From an uncultured Spartobacteria bacterium (lineage in GTDB: Bacteria; Verrucomicrobiota; Verrucomicrobiia; Chthoniobacterales; Chthoniobacteraceae): a stretch of DNA of 64,000 nucleotides. A program made the translations under genes and the position numbers. The stretch covers positions 41,048 through 105,047 of the forward strand of contig CAIYUV010000176.1 of assembly GCA_903929475.1 (NCBI GenBank), read 5' to 3'. Below, one piece after another: positions 28,918-36,773 of this stretch (the first letter of the stretch is position 1; every line of letters starts with the position of its first letter). The notes below the pieces were generated by a model. It was given only the letters and a program-made list of their open reading frames with translations, searched no databases and had not been told where the DNA came from.

Positions 28918-29151
28918 ATGGCTGACAAAAACAACAAAGTGCCCGAAAACGTCCCGGGCCCATGGTATGTGGACAACGAACTCTGCACACCCTGCCGTGT
29001 GTGCCTTGATGAAGCACCTGAGTTGATTCGCTACAACGCCGACGAAACGAAAGTGTATTTTTTTAAGCAGCCCGAGGGCGATGAACTCGCAAAGGCGCAG
29101 TCCGCGCGCGATGTCTGCCCGCAGGCGGCGATTGCCGACGACGGCGAATAA
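28918..29151 (+). CDS. Single-cluster [4Fe-4S] ferredoxin
   Basis: The 77-residue protein contains CTPCRVCLDEAPELI followed by VCPQAAI, the four cysteines of a single [4Fe-4S] cluster (CxxCxxC...CP). It resembles small bacterial ferredoxins of the Fer4_13 type. It should carry single electrons in the cytoplasm; its partner is unknown because neighbours are unrelated. The ATG at 28918 (MADKNNKVPENVPGPWYVD) was preferred to an upstream start because the family begins near PGPWYVD. The hairpin at 29169-29207 may end the transcript, although it lacks a T-tract. Confidence 0.9.
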   Translation: MADKNNKVPENVPGPWYVDNELCTPCRVCLDEAPELIRYNADETKVYFFKQPEGDELAKAQSARDVCPQAAIADDGE

Positions 29152-29168
29152 ATTCGGTCAAAATTTGC

Positions 29169-29207
29169 AAACGCCCGGCTCGTGTTCACTACGCTGGCCG
29201 GGCATTT
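29169..29207. promoter_or_regulatory. Stem-loop after the ferredoxin gene
   Basis: An 11-bp stem (29169-29179 with 29197-29207, one mismatch) sits 17 bases after the ferredoxin stop. It could slow decay or end transcription but lacks the run of T expected of a classical terminator. Confidence 0.5.
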
Positions 29208-29319
29208 GTAAGCTGTGACGACTTCGTTAATTTCTCTGCTTGCCATATTCGCGCGTCTGCGCTCTCTTGCCAGCATTCAGGGATTTTTAGGATTCCTCCT
29301 AGCCTAGGACACATGAATG

Positions 29320-29350
29320 CGGCCCGCAGCGCGCCCAGTGCTGCGGGCCG
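29320..29350. promoter_or_regulatory. Stem-loop upstream of hpt
   Basis: CGGCCCGCAG at 29320-29329 pairs perfectly with 29341-29350 and is followed by TGTTTCATTTTC. It lies about 170 bases after the ferredoxin and 70 bases before hpt, so it may be a terminator of an upstream transcript or a leader structure of hpt. Confidence 0.5.
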
Positions 29351-29422
29351 TGTTTCATTTTCGATCCCCGGGATGTGTGGGAATGGCTCGCCCTTTTGCT
29401 CCACACGTCGCATTCTCCCGCA

Positions 29423-29980
29423 ATGCTCAACGATATCGAGCGCACTCTTTTTCACGAGCAGACGATTCTTCGCCGGCTCGACGAACTCGCTACGCAAATT
29501 ACCGCCGATTATTTGGGACGCGACCTTACCGTCATCGCCGTGCTCAATGGCAGTTTGTTTTTCATGGCCGACCTGCTCCGCCGCATCCAACTCCCGCTGC
29601 GGCTCGACAGCATCAGCGTCTCCAGCTACCACGGTGGCAGGCAAAGCGCGGGTGTGGTGACTTTCGAACAGGCCTCGCTCCCGGACGTGACGGCCCGCCA
29701 CGTGCTCATTATCGACGACATTCTCGATACGGGCCTCACACTTCGCGCCATTCGTGATCGCCTGCTGAATGAAGCGAATCCCGCCAGTATCCGAATCTGC
29801 GTTTTGCTCCGCAAGGAAAAGCCCCGCGCCCACGAACTCGAAGCGGATTACGTTGGCTTCGACATCGGCAATGAATTTGTGGTCGGCTATGGCCTCGATT
29901 TCGATGAGCGATATCGCAACCTCCCATTCATCGGCGTGCTGAAACCGGAAGTATTCTCAGCACCATCACCTTCCACATAG
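29423..29980 (+). CDS. hpt: Hypoxanthine phosphoribosyltransferase
   Basis: The 185-residue enzyme salvages hypoxanthine (and usually guanine) with phosphoribosyl pyrophosphate. The PRPP-binding motif VLIIDDILDTGLTL is intact, with VIAVLNGSLFFMADLLRRI, the flexible-loop SVSSYHGG, and the purine-contact region YVGFDIGNEFVVGYGLDFDERYRNLPFIGVL. The ATG at 29423 (MLNDIERTLFHEQTILRRL) fits the family; an upstream start adds 16 unrelated residues. It stands alone with no visible operon partner. Confidence 0.93.
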   Translation: MLNDIERTLFHEQTILRRLDELATQITADYLGRDLTVIAVLNGSLFFMADLLRRIQLPLRLDSISVSSYHGGRQSAGVVTFEQASLPDVTARHVLIIDDILDTGLTLRAIRDRLLNEANPASIRICVLLRKEKPRAHELEADYVGFDIGNEFVVGYGLDFDERYRNLPFIGVLKPEVFSAPSPST

Positions 29981-30216
29981 GCACGCTGCTTGAATCGCCC
30001 GAACTGCCGAAACAGCGAGTCGCGAAGCGGAGTTTTTGCAAGGCAGTGTGGCAGAAAGCAACGAATGAGTTTGCACGGGGATCTACTTTGCAGCAGCGGC
30101 GAGCCGGGACACACGGGATTTTTTCACACATTCACTGCAAGCGCGCCGAGTGACTTGCGGTGCGGTGCGGCGGCGTGGTATTGGGCGTCATGGCCGATTT
30201 GCATGTGCGCTTTTCC

Positions 30217-30972
30217 ATGAAAAATATCTCCGATGTGACGATGTGCGGTGTGAAGGTATCTATTTTTCTCCTCGTGTGCGTGTGTTTCTTCGCGGGTTGC
30301 GACAAACAGGATCCGCAGCGCGAAGCGGTGGCGCGCGCGGAGGAGCAGGTGAAGGTGGGAGCGTTTCAACAGGCCATTCGTGCCTACGAAAGTGTGCTGG
30401 ATGGCAGTGCAAAAACGGCGGAGATCCACTACAAAATCGCTGTTCTTTATGATGAGAAGCTGAAGGAGCCGCTCGATGCGATTCATCACTACGACCGGTA
30501 TCTGGAACTGGCGCCGACGGGCGGCTATGTAAGGCAGGCGACTATGGCGAAAGGGGATTGCGAGAAGCGTCTCCAGGCAAAAATGACCAAGGAGGGATTC
30601 ATGAGCACGGGCGAGGCAGCCCGCCTGCGCAATGAAAACGAGGCACTGCGCAAGACCATCGCTGATTTGCGGAATCCAAAGCCACTGCCGAATGCAGGAA
30701 AGCCGGACCCGAACAAACCGGATGAGATGCCACCGGGCGCAAAGCGTTACCAAGTGCTGAAAGGCGACACGCTGGCGAAGATCTCGTTCAAATTTTACAG
30801 CAGCAAGGCATACGCGGGGCAGATCAAGGACGCCAACTTCAATCAACTCGGCGGCAGCGACGCGCTGAAGGTGGGTATGATTTTGATCGTCCCCGAGATG
30901 CCCGGGAAAAAAAAGACGGAGACGACGGCGAGAACCACCACGGGGACTTCCCACAGGAAGAGGGGACATTAG
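30217..30972 (+). CDS. Lipoprotein with TPR-like and LysM domains
   Basis: The ~251-residue product has a lipoprotein signal ending FFAGC (VKVSIFLLVCVCFFAGCDKQDPQ). TPR-like helical pairs follow (AVARAEEQVKVGAFQQAIRAYESVL, EIHYKIAVLYDEKLKEPLDAIHHYDRYLEL). After a linker there is a C-terminal LysM module (YQVLKGDTLAKISFKFYSSKAYAGQIKDANF through LKVGMILIVPE). LysM binds peptidoglycan, so the protein probably tethers a membrane to the cell wall or scaffolds a periplasmic complex. ATG at 30217 and the one at 30241 are both plausible starts. It precedes metF by 78 bases, probably without functional link. Confidence 0.85.
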   Translation: MKNISDVTMCGVKVSIFLLVCVCFFAGCDKQDPQREAVARAEEQVKVGAFQQAIRAYESVLDGSAKTAEIHYKIAVLYDEKLKEPLDAIHHYDRYLELAPTGGYVRQATMAKGDCEKRLQAKMTKEGFMSTGEAARLRNENEALRKTIADLRNPKPLPNAGKPDPNKPDEMPPGAKRYQVLKGDTLAKISFKFYSSKAYAGQIKDANFNQLGGSDALKVGMILIVPEMPGKKKTETTARTTTGTSHRKRGH

Positions 30973-31050
30973 GCGGAGCGTGGCAATTGCGCGCCGGGAA
31001 AGGAACGCGGTTGCCATGGCGGGAGTCCTCTGGCATTGCGTGCCGCGCTC

Positions 31051-31944
31051 ATGATCCGATTCATCCGCGACATCCACGAAGCCTGCCGCACCGCGAGCCG
31101 CCCTGCGGTGTCGTTTGAATTTTTTCCGCCCAAGACGGACGAGGGCGAACGCACTTTGCTCGAAAAGACGATGCCTGCGCTGCTCGCGCTGAAGCCCGAT
31201 TATTGCTCAGTGACCTACGGTGCAGGCGGCGGCACGCGGGAGAAGACAATCGGCATCGTGGATCGCATCCAGCGCGAGCACGGACTCACGACGATGATGC
31301 ATCTGACGTGCGTAAATTCGACACGCGAACAACTTCGCGATGTCGTGCTCGAAGCAAAGGAGCGCGGCATCAAAAACATCCTCGCCCTGCGCGGTGATCC
31401 GCCCGACGGTGCAAGCGAGTGGACTGCGACGCACGGCGGTTTCACATATTCGAGCGAACTTGTCGCCTTCCTGCGCGAACTCGGCGGCCTGAGCATTGGC
31501 ACGGCGGGCTTTCCCGAGGGGCACATCGCGCAGAAGGCGGGGCGTGAAGTGGACTGGGGGCATTTGCGCGAGAAGATCGCGGCGGGCGCGGACTTCGTGA
31601 TTACACAGCTATTTTTCGACAACGAAGATTTCTACCGCTTCGCAGAACACATGACCAAGCAACTCGGTGTGAACGTGCCCATCATCCCCGGTATATTCCC
31701 CGTGCTCTCAGGCAGGCAGACGAAAAAATTCACCGAGATGTGCGGCGCGCGGCTGCCGTCGGAGTTTGTGAGCAAGCTCGATGCGCTCGGAGATGACGAT
31801 ACCGCCGTCGCAGAATACGGAATCGAATACGCCACGCGCCAGTGCGAGGCACTGCTGGATTTCGGCGTGAACGGGCTGCATTTCTACACGCTGAACAAGT
31901 CTGCCTCAACGAACACCATCGTGAAAAACCTCGGCCTCGCCTGA
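31051..31944 (+). CDS. metF: 5,10-methylenetetrahydrofolate reductase
   Basis: The 297-residue FAD enzyme reduces methylene-THF to methyl-THF for methionine synthesis. It shows AVSFEFFPPKTDEGE at the N-terminus with the catalytic Glu, then CSVTYGAGGGTREKT, MMHLTCVNSTREQL, NILALRGDPP, EVDWGHLREKIAAGADFVITQLFFDNEDFYRF, VPIIPGIFPVLS, and the closing GVNGLHFYTLNKS. All major motifs are intact. ATG at 31051 is the likely start. No riboswitch was recognised in the short upstream gap. Confidence 0.96.
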   Translation: MIRFIRDIHEACRTASRPAVSFEFFPPKTDEGERTLLEKTMPALLALKPDYCSVTYGAGGGTREKTIGIVDRIQREHGLTTMMHLTCVNSTREQLRDVVLEAKERGIKNILALRGDPPDGASEWTATHGGFTYSSELVAFLRELGGLSIGTAGFPEGHIAQKAGREVDWGHLREKIAAGADFVITQLFFDNEDFYRFAEHMTKQLGVNVPIIPGIFPVLSGRQTKKFTEMCGARLPSEFVSKLDALGDDDTAVAEYGIEYATRQCEALLDFGVNGLHFYTLNKSASTNTIVKNLGLA

Positions 31945-31998
31945 GTCGCGGCGAATGGCATTGCCATTGGTGCAGAGGACGGTCAGCGTCGCTGCCGC

Positions 31999-32958
31999 AT
32001 GAAAATCACGCACGCATTCCTCTTCGCATCCATCCTCGTTTCGCAGCCTGTTTTTGCCGCGGAAGAAAAAGCCGCTGCACCCGCTGAGAAATCTCCGGAA
32101 GCCGACAAGGCTTGGGCGGAGATTGCAGTGATGCTGGCGGGGCCAAAGAAGAGACCGCAGACTCAGGCAGAGGCGAAGAAGATTTTCAAGGAGCACCTCA
32201 TGGCGATGGATGAAAAGGAGGCGGCATTCCTCAAGGCATATCCGAACGACCCTCGGCGTTGGAGGCTTGTGGTAAGTGATGCGGAGACGAATTCCGTGCG
32301 CGCGATGATTGGCCTCACTCCGAAGAGTGATGAGGACATCAAGAAGAAGCTCGCCGAAGTGCTCGCCGCGCCGGATGCGGACAAGGAGACGAAGGCGGCT
32401 GCGAGCTTCGGGCAGGTGATGATGTCTACGGGGAGCGAGGCGGAATTCAAGAAGCTGGGCGAGGTGCATATGGGGGCTTATCCCGCCTTTCCGGGCAACG
32501 CGCAGATTCAGGAGCAATTGAAAAAGTTTGCCGCCGACGCTGAGATAAAGAGCAAGCCGCTCGACCTCAAATTCACAGCGACCAACGGCAGCGAAGTGGA
32601 TATTTCCAAGCTCCAGGGGAAGGTGGTGCTCGTGGATTTCTGGGCGACATGGTGCGGGCCGTGCATGGCGGAGGTGCCGAATGTGGTGAAGACCTATGAG
32701 AAGCTGCATGAGAAGGGCTTTGAGATCGTGGGCATTTCGTTCGATCAGGACAAAGAAAAGCTCGCGAGCGTGACGAAGGAAAAGGGAATGACGTGGCCGC
32801 AGTATTTCGACGGCAAGGGATGGAACAACGAGTTCGGGCAGAAGTTCGGAATCAAGTCCATCCCGCGGATGTGGCTCGTGAACAAGAAGGGGATGATTGT
32901 GGACACGAACGGTCGAGAAGGACTCGAAGCGAAAGTCGAAAAACTCCTCGCGGAATAG
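31999..32958 (+). CDS. TlpA-like periplasmic thioredoxin (copy 1)
   Basis: The 319-residue protein has a signal peptide (MKITHAFLFASILVSQPVFA), a helical N-terminal half of unknown role, and a C-terminal TlpA/ResA-type thioredoxin domain. The redox motif is WATWCGPCMAEVPNVV, with the cis-Pro loop SIPRMWLVNKKG. It is probably a periplasmic thiol-disulfide reductant, for example for cytochrome c maturation. It is followed after 3 bases by a paralogue with the same layout, so they are probably co-transcribed. Confidence 0.88.
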   Translation: MKITHAFLFASILVSQPVFAAEEKAAAPAEKSPEADKAWAEIAVMLAGPKKRPQTQAEAKKIFKEHLMAMDEKEAAFLKAYPNDPRRWRLVVSDAETNSVRAMIGLTPKSDEDIKKKLAEVLAAPDADKETKAAASFGQVMMSTGSEAEFKKLGEVHMGAYPAFPGNAQIQEQLKKFAADAEIKSKPLDLKFTATNGSEVDISKLQGKVVLVDFWATWCGPCMAEVPNVVKTYEKLHEKGFEIVGISFDQDKEKLASVTKEKGMTWPQYFDGKGWNNEFGQKFGIKSIPRMWLVNKKGMIVDTNGREGLEAKVEKLLAE

Positions 32959-32961
32959 CGC

Positions 32962-34050
32962 ATGAGGCCGTTCACATTTCTCGTTTCACTCGTGTTTGCG
33001 TTTTCCTTCGCAGTCAGCGCCGAGGAAAAAAAGAATGCCGCCACCGAGGTGGGATCTGACAGCGCGGAGGACATGGCTGCCCGCATCGAGTTGCTTTTGA
33101 GTGACACCGATTCCGCCGATGCCGATGACAAGGCGGTGCTCTCGGACTGGAAGAAGCGGCTCGCAAAGGCGGACGAACTTGTTGCGACATTTCGAAAGCT
33201 CTTTCCCAATCACTCGCTGCGATGGAGCGTGTTGTTGCAGGAGGCAAGCGCACTGGAGATCCGCAAGGAACTGGAATTACCTATGCCGAAGGACGCCCGC
33301 CCGACGCTGGAGATTTATTCGGAAATCATCGCCGCTGCCGATGCCCCGGCGGGTGTGAAGGCGCAGGCCAGCACTGCGCGCCTCGTCGCTGAGGTGGATT
33401 CCGTTGCCGACAAGAAGCTGCCGTTCACCGAGTGGGAGAAGCAGTTTGCCGAACATATGAAGGCGTTCCCGGACCATCAGGACAACGTGACGCTCGTGGA
33501 GATTCGCCTGCAACTCACGCAGGACTTCGCCGTCGAACGTCTGCCCACTGTGCTGGAGGAACTGGCGAAAAATTCAAACGCCGACATCGCTTCGATGGCG
33601 AAGGAGTGGATTGAAAACACGAAGGCGATGACCGCCCTTAAGAGCAAGCCGCTGGATTTGAAATTCAAGGCCGTGGATGGCAGCGATGTGGATTTGGAAA
33701 AAATGCGCGGCAAGGTTGTGCTCATTGATTTCTGGGCGACGTGGTGCGGCCCGTGCATGGCCGAGGTTCCCAATGTGGTGAAGACCTACGAGCGGCTGAA
33801 GGAAAAGGGTTTTGAGATCATCGGTATCTCGCTCGATCAGGACGAGGGCGAACTCAAGCGCGTGATCAAGGCGAAGAAAATGACGTGGCCGCAGTATTTC
33901 GACGGACAGGGCTGGGCGAACACATTCGCCAAGCGGTTCGGCATAGACGGCATACCCACAATGTGGCTCGTGAACAAACAAGGCGTCGTCACAGACACCG
34001 ATGCGCGCAAGGGACTCGCGGATAAAGTGGAGAAGCTGCTCGCGGAGTAG
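32962..34050 (+). CDS. TlpA-like periplasmic thioredoxin (copy 2)
   Basis: This 362-residue paralogue of the gene immediately upstream has a signal peptide (FLVSLVFAFSFAVSA), a longer divergent helical half, and a very similar thioredoxin domain: VVLIDFWATWCGPCMAEVPN, KMTWPQYFDGQGW and GIPTMWLVNKQG. The thioredoxin halves are nearly collinear with copy 1 while the N-terminal halves differ, which suggests tandem duplication followed by specialisation for different partners. Confidence 0.88.
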   Translation: MRPFTFLVSLVFAFSFAVSAEEKKNAATEVGSDSAEDMAARIELLLSDTDSADADDKAVLSDWKKRLAKADELVATFRKLFPNHSLRWSVLLQEASALEIRKELELPMPKDARPTLEIYSEIIAAADAPAGVKAQASTARLVAEVDSVADKKLPFTEWEKQFAEHMKAFPDHQDNVTLVEIRLQLTQDFAVERLPTVLEELAKNSNADIASMAKEWIENTKAMTALKSKPLDLKFKAVDGSDVDLEKMRGKVVLIDFWATWCGPCMAEVPNVVKTYERLKEKGFEIIGISLDQDEGELKRVIKAKKMTWPQYFDGQGWANTFAKRFGIDGIPTMWLVNKQGVVTDTDARKGLADKVEKLLAE

Positions 34051-34057
34051 GTGCGTT

Positions 34058-34558
34058 CTATTTCATCACGCTGCCTTCGGCTGCGAGAGCGGAGACGATG
34101 CCGAGGGAATCCACATAGCGGCGGTTCGCTGTGCGCAGGCGTTTGCCGACGAGTTCGAGCACGGTGAGCACGAGCTTGAACGCGGCACGCGGGGATTCGG
34201 CGGCGATGATTCGCAGGAGGCTGTTTGTGATGATGAGCACCATGCAGTCGGTGATGGCGATCACGTCGGCGCTGCGGGGTTCGTGATCCACGAGTGCAAG
34301 CTCGCCGAAAAAATCGCCGGGATGAAAGTGGGACACGTCCAATGCGGAACCTTCGTCATCGTGCAGTATGGCGCGGGCGGTGCCTTCGGCGAGGAGAAAC
34401 ATGGCCGAACCGCTGTCGCCTTGACGGACGATTTCCTGCCCGGCGGGGATGAGTGTAGGCTCGGCGAATTCGAGGATTTGCGCCAGCTCGTCGTCGTCGA
34501 ACTCGCGGAATAGTGGCTGTGCTTTGAGCACGTCGTGAATGGGATGTCGCGCGGGCAT
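34058..34558 (-). CDS. Cyclic-nucleotide-binding domain protein
   Basis: The 166-residue protein is one cNMP-binding (CAP-ED) domain: LFREFDDDELAQILEFAEPTLIPAGQEIVRQGDSGSAMFLLAEGTARAILHD, then the phosphate-binding cassette FHPGDFFGELALVDHEPRSADV. No DNA-binding domain follows, so it is a stand-alone regulator or sensor subunit. The ATG at 34558 was preferred over a long GC-rich upstream extension. It converges with the second TlpA-like gene (7-base gap). Partner and ligand are unknown. Confidence 0.85.
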   Translation of the reverse strand: MPARHPIHDVLKAQPLFREFDDDELAQILEFAEPTLIPAGQEIVRQGDSGSAMFLLAEGTARAILHDDEGSALDVSHFHPGDFFGELALVDHEPRSADVIAITDCMVLIITNSLLRIIAAESPRAAFKLVLTVLELVGKRLRTANRRYVDSLGIVSALAAEGSVMK

Positions 34559-34641
34559 GGCATCCTTAAAGCAGGTGTAATACCGTGCAGTGATTGAGTT
34601 GAGGGTTGTGAGCAGCGGGGCATGCGGGCGAGACTGGGGAT

Positions 34642-35427
34642 GTGAGCGACTCCAGATACGATGATGAACCGCCAAACCCGCCGCGCGCTCGGCTTGCTCC
34701 GCCGTATCCGCCGCGAGTGGTTTTTGAAAACGAGGATGTGCTCGTGGTGGACAAGCCGCCATTTCTCGAAGCGCACCCGAGCAAGCCTGGCGGCGTGGCG
34801 ACGCTGTGGGATGAATTGCGCGGGTTGCTCGCCTACGAAATCGCGAACGGTGGGCAGGTGAGCATCATCAATCGCCTCGATCGCGAGACGAGCGGTCTCA
34901 CGCTGGTGGCAAAGCGTTACGAGGCCGCGCGCGATTTTTCCCGGCTCATGGAACGGCGCGGCATCTCGAAGGAATACCTCGCCCTCGTGCATGGCTGGCC
35001 GGAGCAGGATGAGTGGCGCGTGGACGGCCCGCTCTTGCGCGCGGGCGCGGTGGGCGAGCAGCGCGTTTGGGTGAAGCAATGCGTCCACGCCGATGGAGCG
35101 ACGGCGACGAGTGTATTTCGCGTGGAGCGGCGATGGGAGAAGGACGGGGAACGTTTTGCGAAAGTGCGGGCATTTCCCGAGACGGGAAGGATGCACCAGC
35201 TCCGTGTGCATCTTGCGCATAGCGGGCATCCCATCGTCGGTGACAAGCTCTACGGTCGCGCAGGTGAGGAGTGCTATTTGGAATTTATCGAGACGGGCTG
35301 GACGCCGTCGCTGGCTGCGCGGCTACTGCTGCCGCGACAAGCGCTGCATTCGTGCGTGCTGAGAGCAGGGGAGTGGGAATGGACGAGCACGTTGCCGTGT
35401 GATCTCGCAGTGTGGGCGGGGGAGTAG
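34642..35427 (+). CDS. RluA-family pseudouridine synthase
   Basis: The 261-residue enzyme isomerises uridine in RNA. It contains VVFENEDVLVVDKPPFLEAHPS, the catalytic motif SIINRLDRETSGLTLVAK with Asp in RLDRE, KEYLALVHGW, and FPETGRMHQLRVHLAHSGHPIVGDKLYG. It lacks an S4 domain. The target RNA cannot be told from sequence. The GTG start at 34642 is the best fit. It is followed by the lpxB leader and lpxB. Confidence 0.9.
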   Translation: MSDSRYDDEPPNPPRARLAPPYPPRVVFENEDVLVVDKPPFLEAHPSKPGGVATLWDELRGLLAYEIANGGQVSIINRLDRETSGLTLVAKRYEAARDFSRLMERRGISKEYLALVHGWPEQDEWRVDGPLLRAGAVGEQRVWVKQCVHADGATATSVFRVERRWEKDGERFAKVRAFPETGRMHQLRVHLAHSGHPIVGDKLYGRAGEECYLEFIETGWTPSLAARLLLPRQALHSCVLRAGEWEWTSTLPCDLAVWAGE

Positions 35428-35477
35428 ATCAACACGATCCATCGAATAAGAGGCGAGCTGCAACGTAGGAAAATTTA

Positions 35478-35528
35478 GCAGATGCGGCTTTCCAAGCGGG
35501 CGGTTCCCAGCGAAATCGGAGAAGGATG
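35478..35528 (+). repeat. lpxB leader repeat, copy at the intact gene
   Basis: This ~50-bp leader, running from GCAGATGCGGCTTTCC to the lpxB ATG, is also present at 60809-60864 and 61617-61671. It is nearly identical in all three: GCTTTCCAAGCGG, GGTTCCCAGCGAAATCGG and GGATG are conserved. Confidence 0.9.
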
Positions 35529-36653
35529 GGAACCAAAATTTACATCGTAGCTGGTGAGGCCAGCGGAGATTCGCGCGGGGCGGAGCTGATGCGCGCCTTG
35601 CGAGAGAAGATGTCCGGCGTGGAGTTCGTCGGCGCGGGCGGGCGGGAGATGCGCGCCCTCGCGGGTGATGCGATTTTTGACTGGGCGGATGAGGCGGTCG
35701 TCGGGCTGTGGGACGTGTTGAAAAAATACGGTTACTTCCGCCGCCAGCTTGCGCGGATGCTCGATGAAATCACCGCTGCCGCGCCCGATGCGCTCGTGAC
35801 GGTGGATTACCCGGGCTTCAATCTGCGCCTCGCACAGGCGGCGAAGGCGCGTCTGCCGAAACTGAAAATCATCCACTATGTCTCGCCGCAAGTGTGGGCG
35901 TGGCACCGGGGGCGCATTCCGAAAATGGCGCGCTATCTCGACTTGATGCTGTGCCTTTTCCCCTTCGAGATTCCGCTCTACGAGCAAAGCGGGCTGCACG
36001 CGGTGTGTATCGGCCATCCGCTGCTCGATACGCTCGTGAGCCAGCGCACCGACGCGCTCCGCGATGCGCAACTCGTCGCGCTCCTCCCCGGCAGCCGCAG
36101 CAAGGAAGTGCGCAAGATTTTCCCCGTGATGCTGGACGCCGCCGTGCATCTGCGCATGTCGCGTAACCGTCTCCGCTTTGAAGCCTCCGCCGCCAGCGAG
36201 ATTCTCGCCGCCGAGATGCGCGAAATCCTGCGCACGCGTGGAAAGGACGACAGCTTCTGCCCCATCACCATCGGCAACGCACATTCGCTCATGCAGCGTG
36301 CGGGCGCAGGCATGGTGTGCAGTGGCACCGCCACGCTGGAGGCGACTTACTTCGGCCTGCCGATGGTCATTCTCTACAAAGTTGCGTGGCTCACCTACGT
36401 CATCGGGCGGCGCCTGTTGAAAATCCCGTGGCTCGGCCTGCCCAACGTTCTCGCCGGACGAGAAATAGCGCGCGAGTTTTTGCAAGGAGACGCCGAGCCC
36501 AGCCCCATCGCCAGCGAACTGCTCCAACTCCTCGAACACCCCGCCACGCGCGAAGCCCAGCAGAGCGCCCAACGCGAAGTCATCGCCAGCCTCGGCGAAC
36601 GCGGAGCCGCATCGCGGGCAGCGGCAGCGATTGCGGAGGCGTTCAAAACATAG
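35526..36653 (+). CDS. lpxB: Lipid-A-disaccharide synthase (intact copy)
   Basis: The 375-residue glycosyltransferase (family 19) joins UDP-2,3-diacylglucosamine to lipid X in lipid A synthesis. Motifs: IYIVAGEASGDSRGAELMRAL, VVGLWDVLKKYGYFRRQL, VDYPGFNLRLAQAAKA, IIHYVSPQVWAWHRGRIPKM, HPLLDTL, VALLPGSRSKEV, and AGMVCSGTATLEATYFGLPMVILYK. It is of normal length and intact. It lies outside the usual lpx gene cluster: its likely ancestral position is the degraded fragment at 61669, next to the lpxI neighbourhood. The same leader precedes both copies. Confidence 0.95.
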   Translation: MGTKIYIVAGEASGDSRGAELMRALREKMSGVEFVGAGGREMRALAGDAIFDWADEAVVGLWDVLKKYGYFRRQLARMLDEITAAAPDALVTVDYPGFNLRLAQAAKARLPKLKIIHYVSPQVWAWHRGRIPKMARYLDLMLCLFPFEIPLYEQSGLHAVCIGHPLLDTLVSQRTDALRDAQLVALLPGSRSKEVRKIFPVMLDAAVHLRMSRNRLRFEASAASEILAAEMREILRTRGKDDSFCPITIGNAHSLMQRAGAGMVCSGTATLEATYFGLPMVILYKVAWLTYVIGRRLLKIPWLGLPNVLAGREIAREFLQGDAEPSPIASELLQLLEHPATREAQQSAQREVIASLGERGAASRAAAAIAEAFKT

Positions 36654-36773
36654 AACCTCCAGCGCACTGTTCTATCATCCGAAGGCTCTCAAAGATATTC
36701 CTCCATTGAGCGAATTTAGTCGCATCAGGCTGGCTGCTTGATTACCGAAGCCCGAACCCTCTCCCAACACCAT

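Noticed and set aside
30973..31050. Possible riboswitch before metF
   Set aside because: The gap is short and no known SAM, SAH or cobalamin core was recognised.
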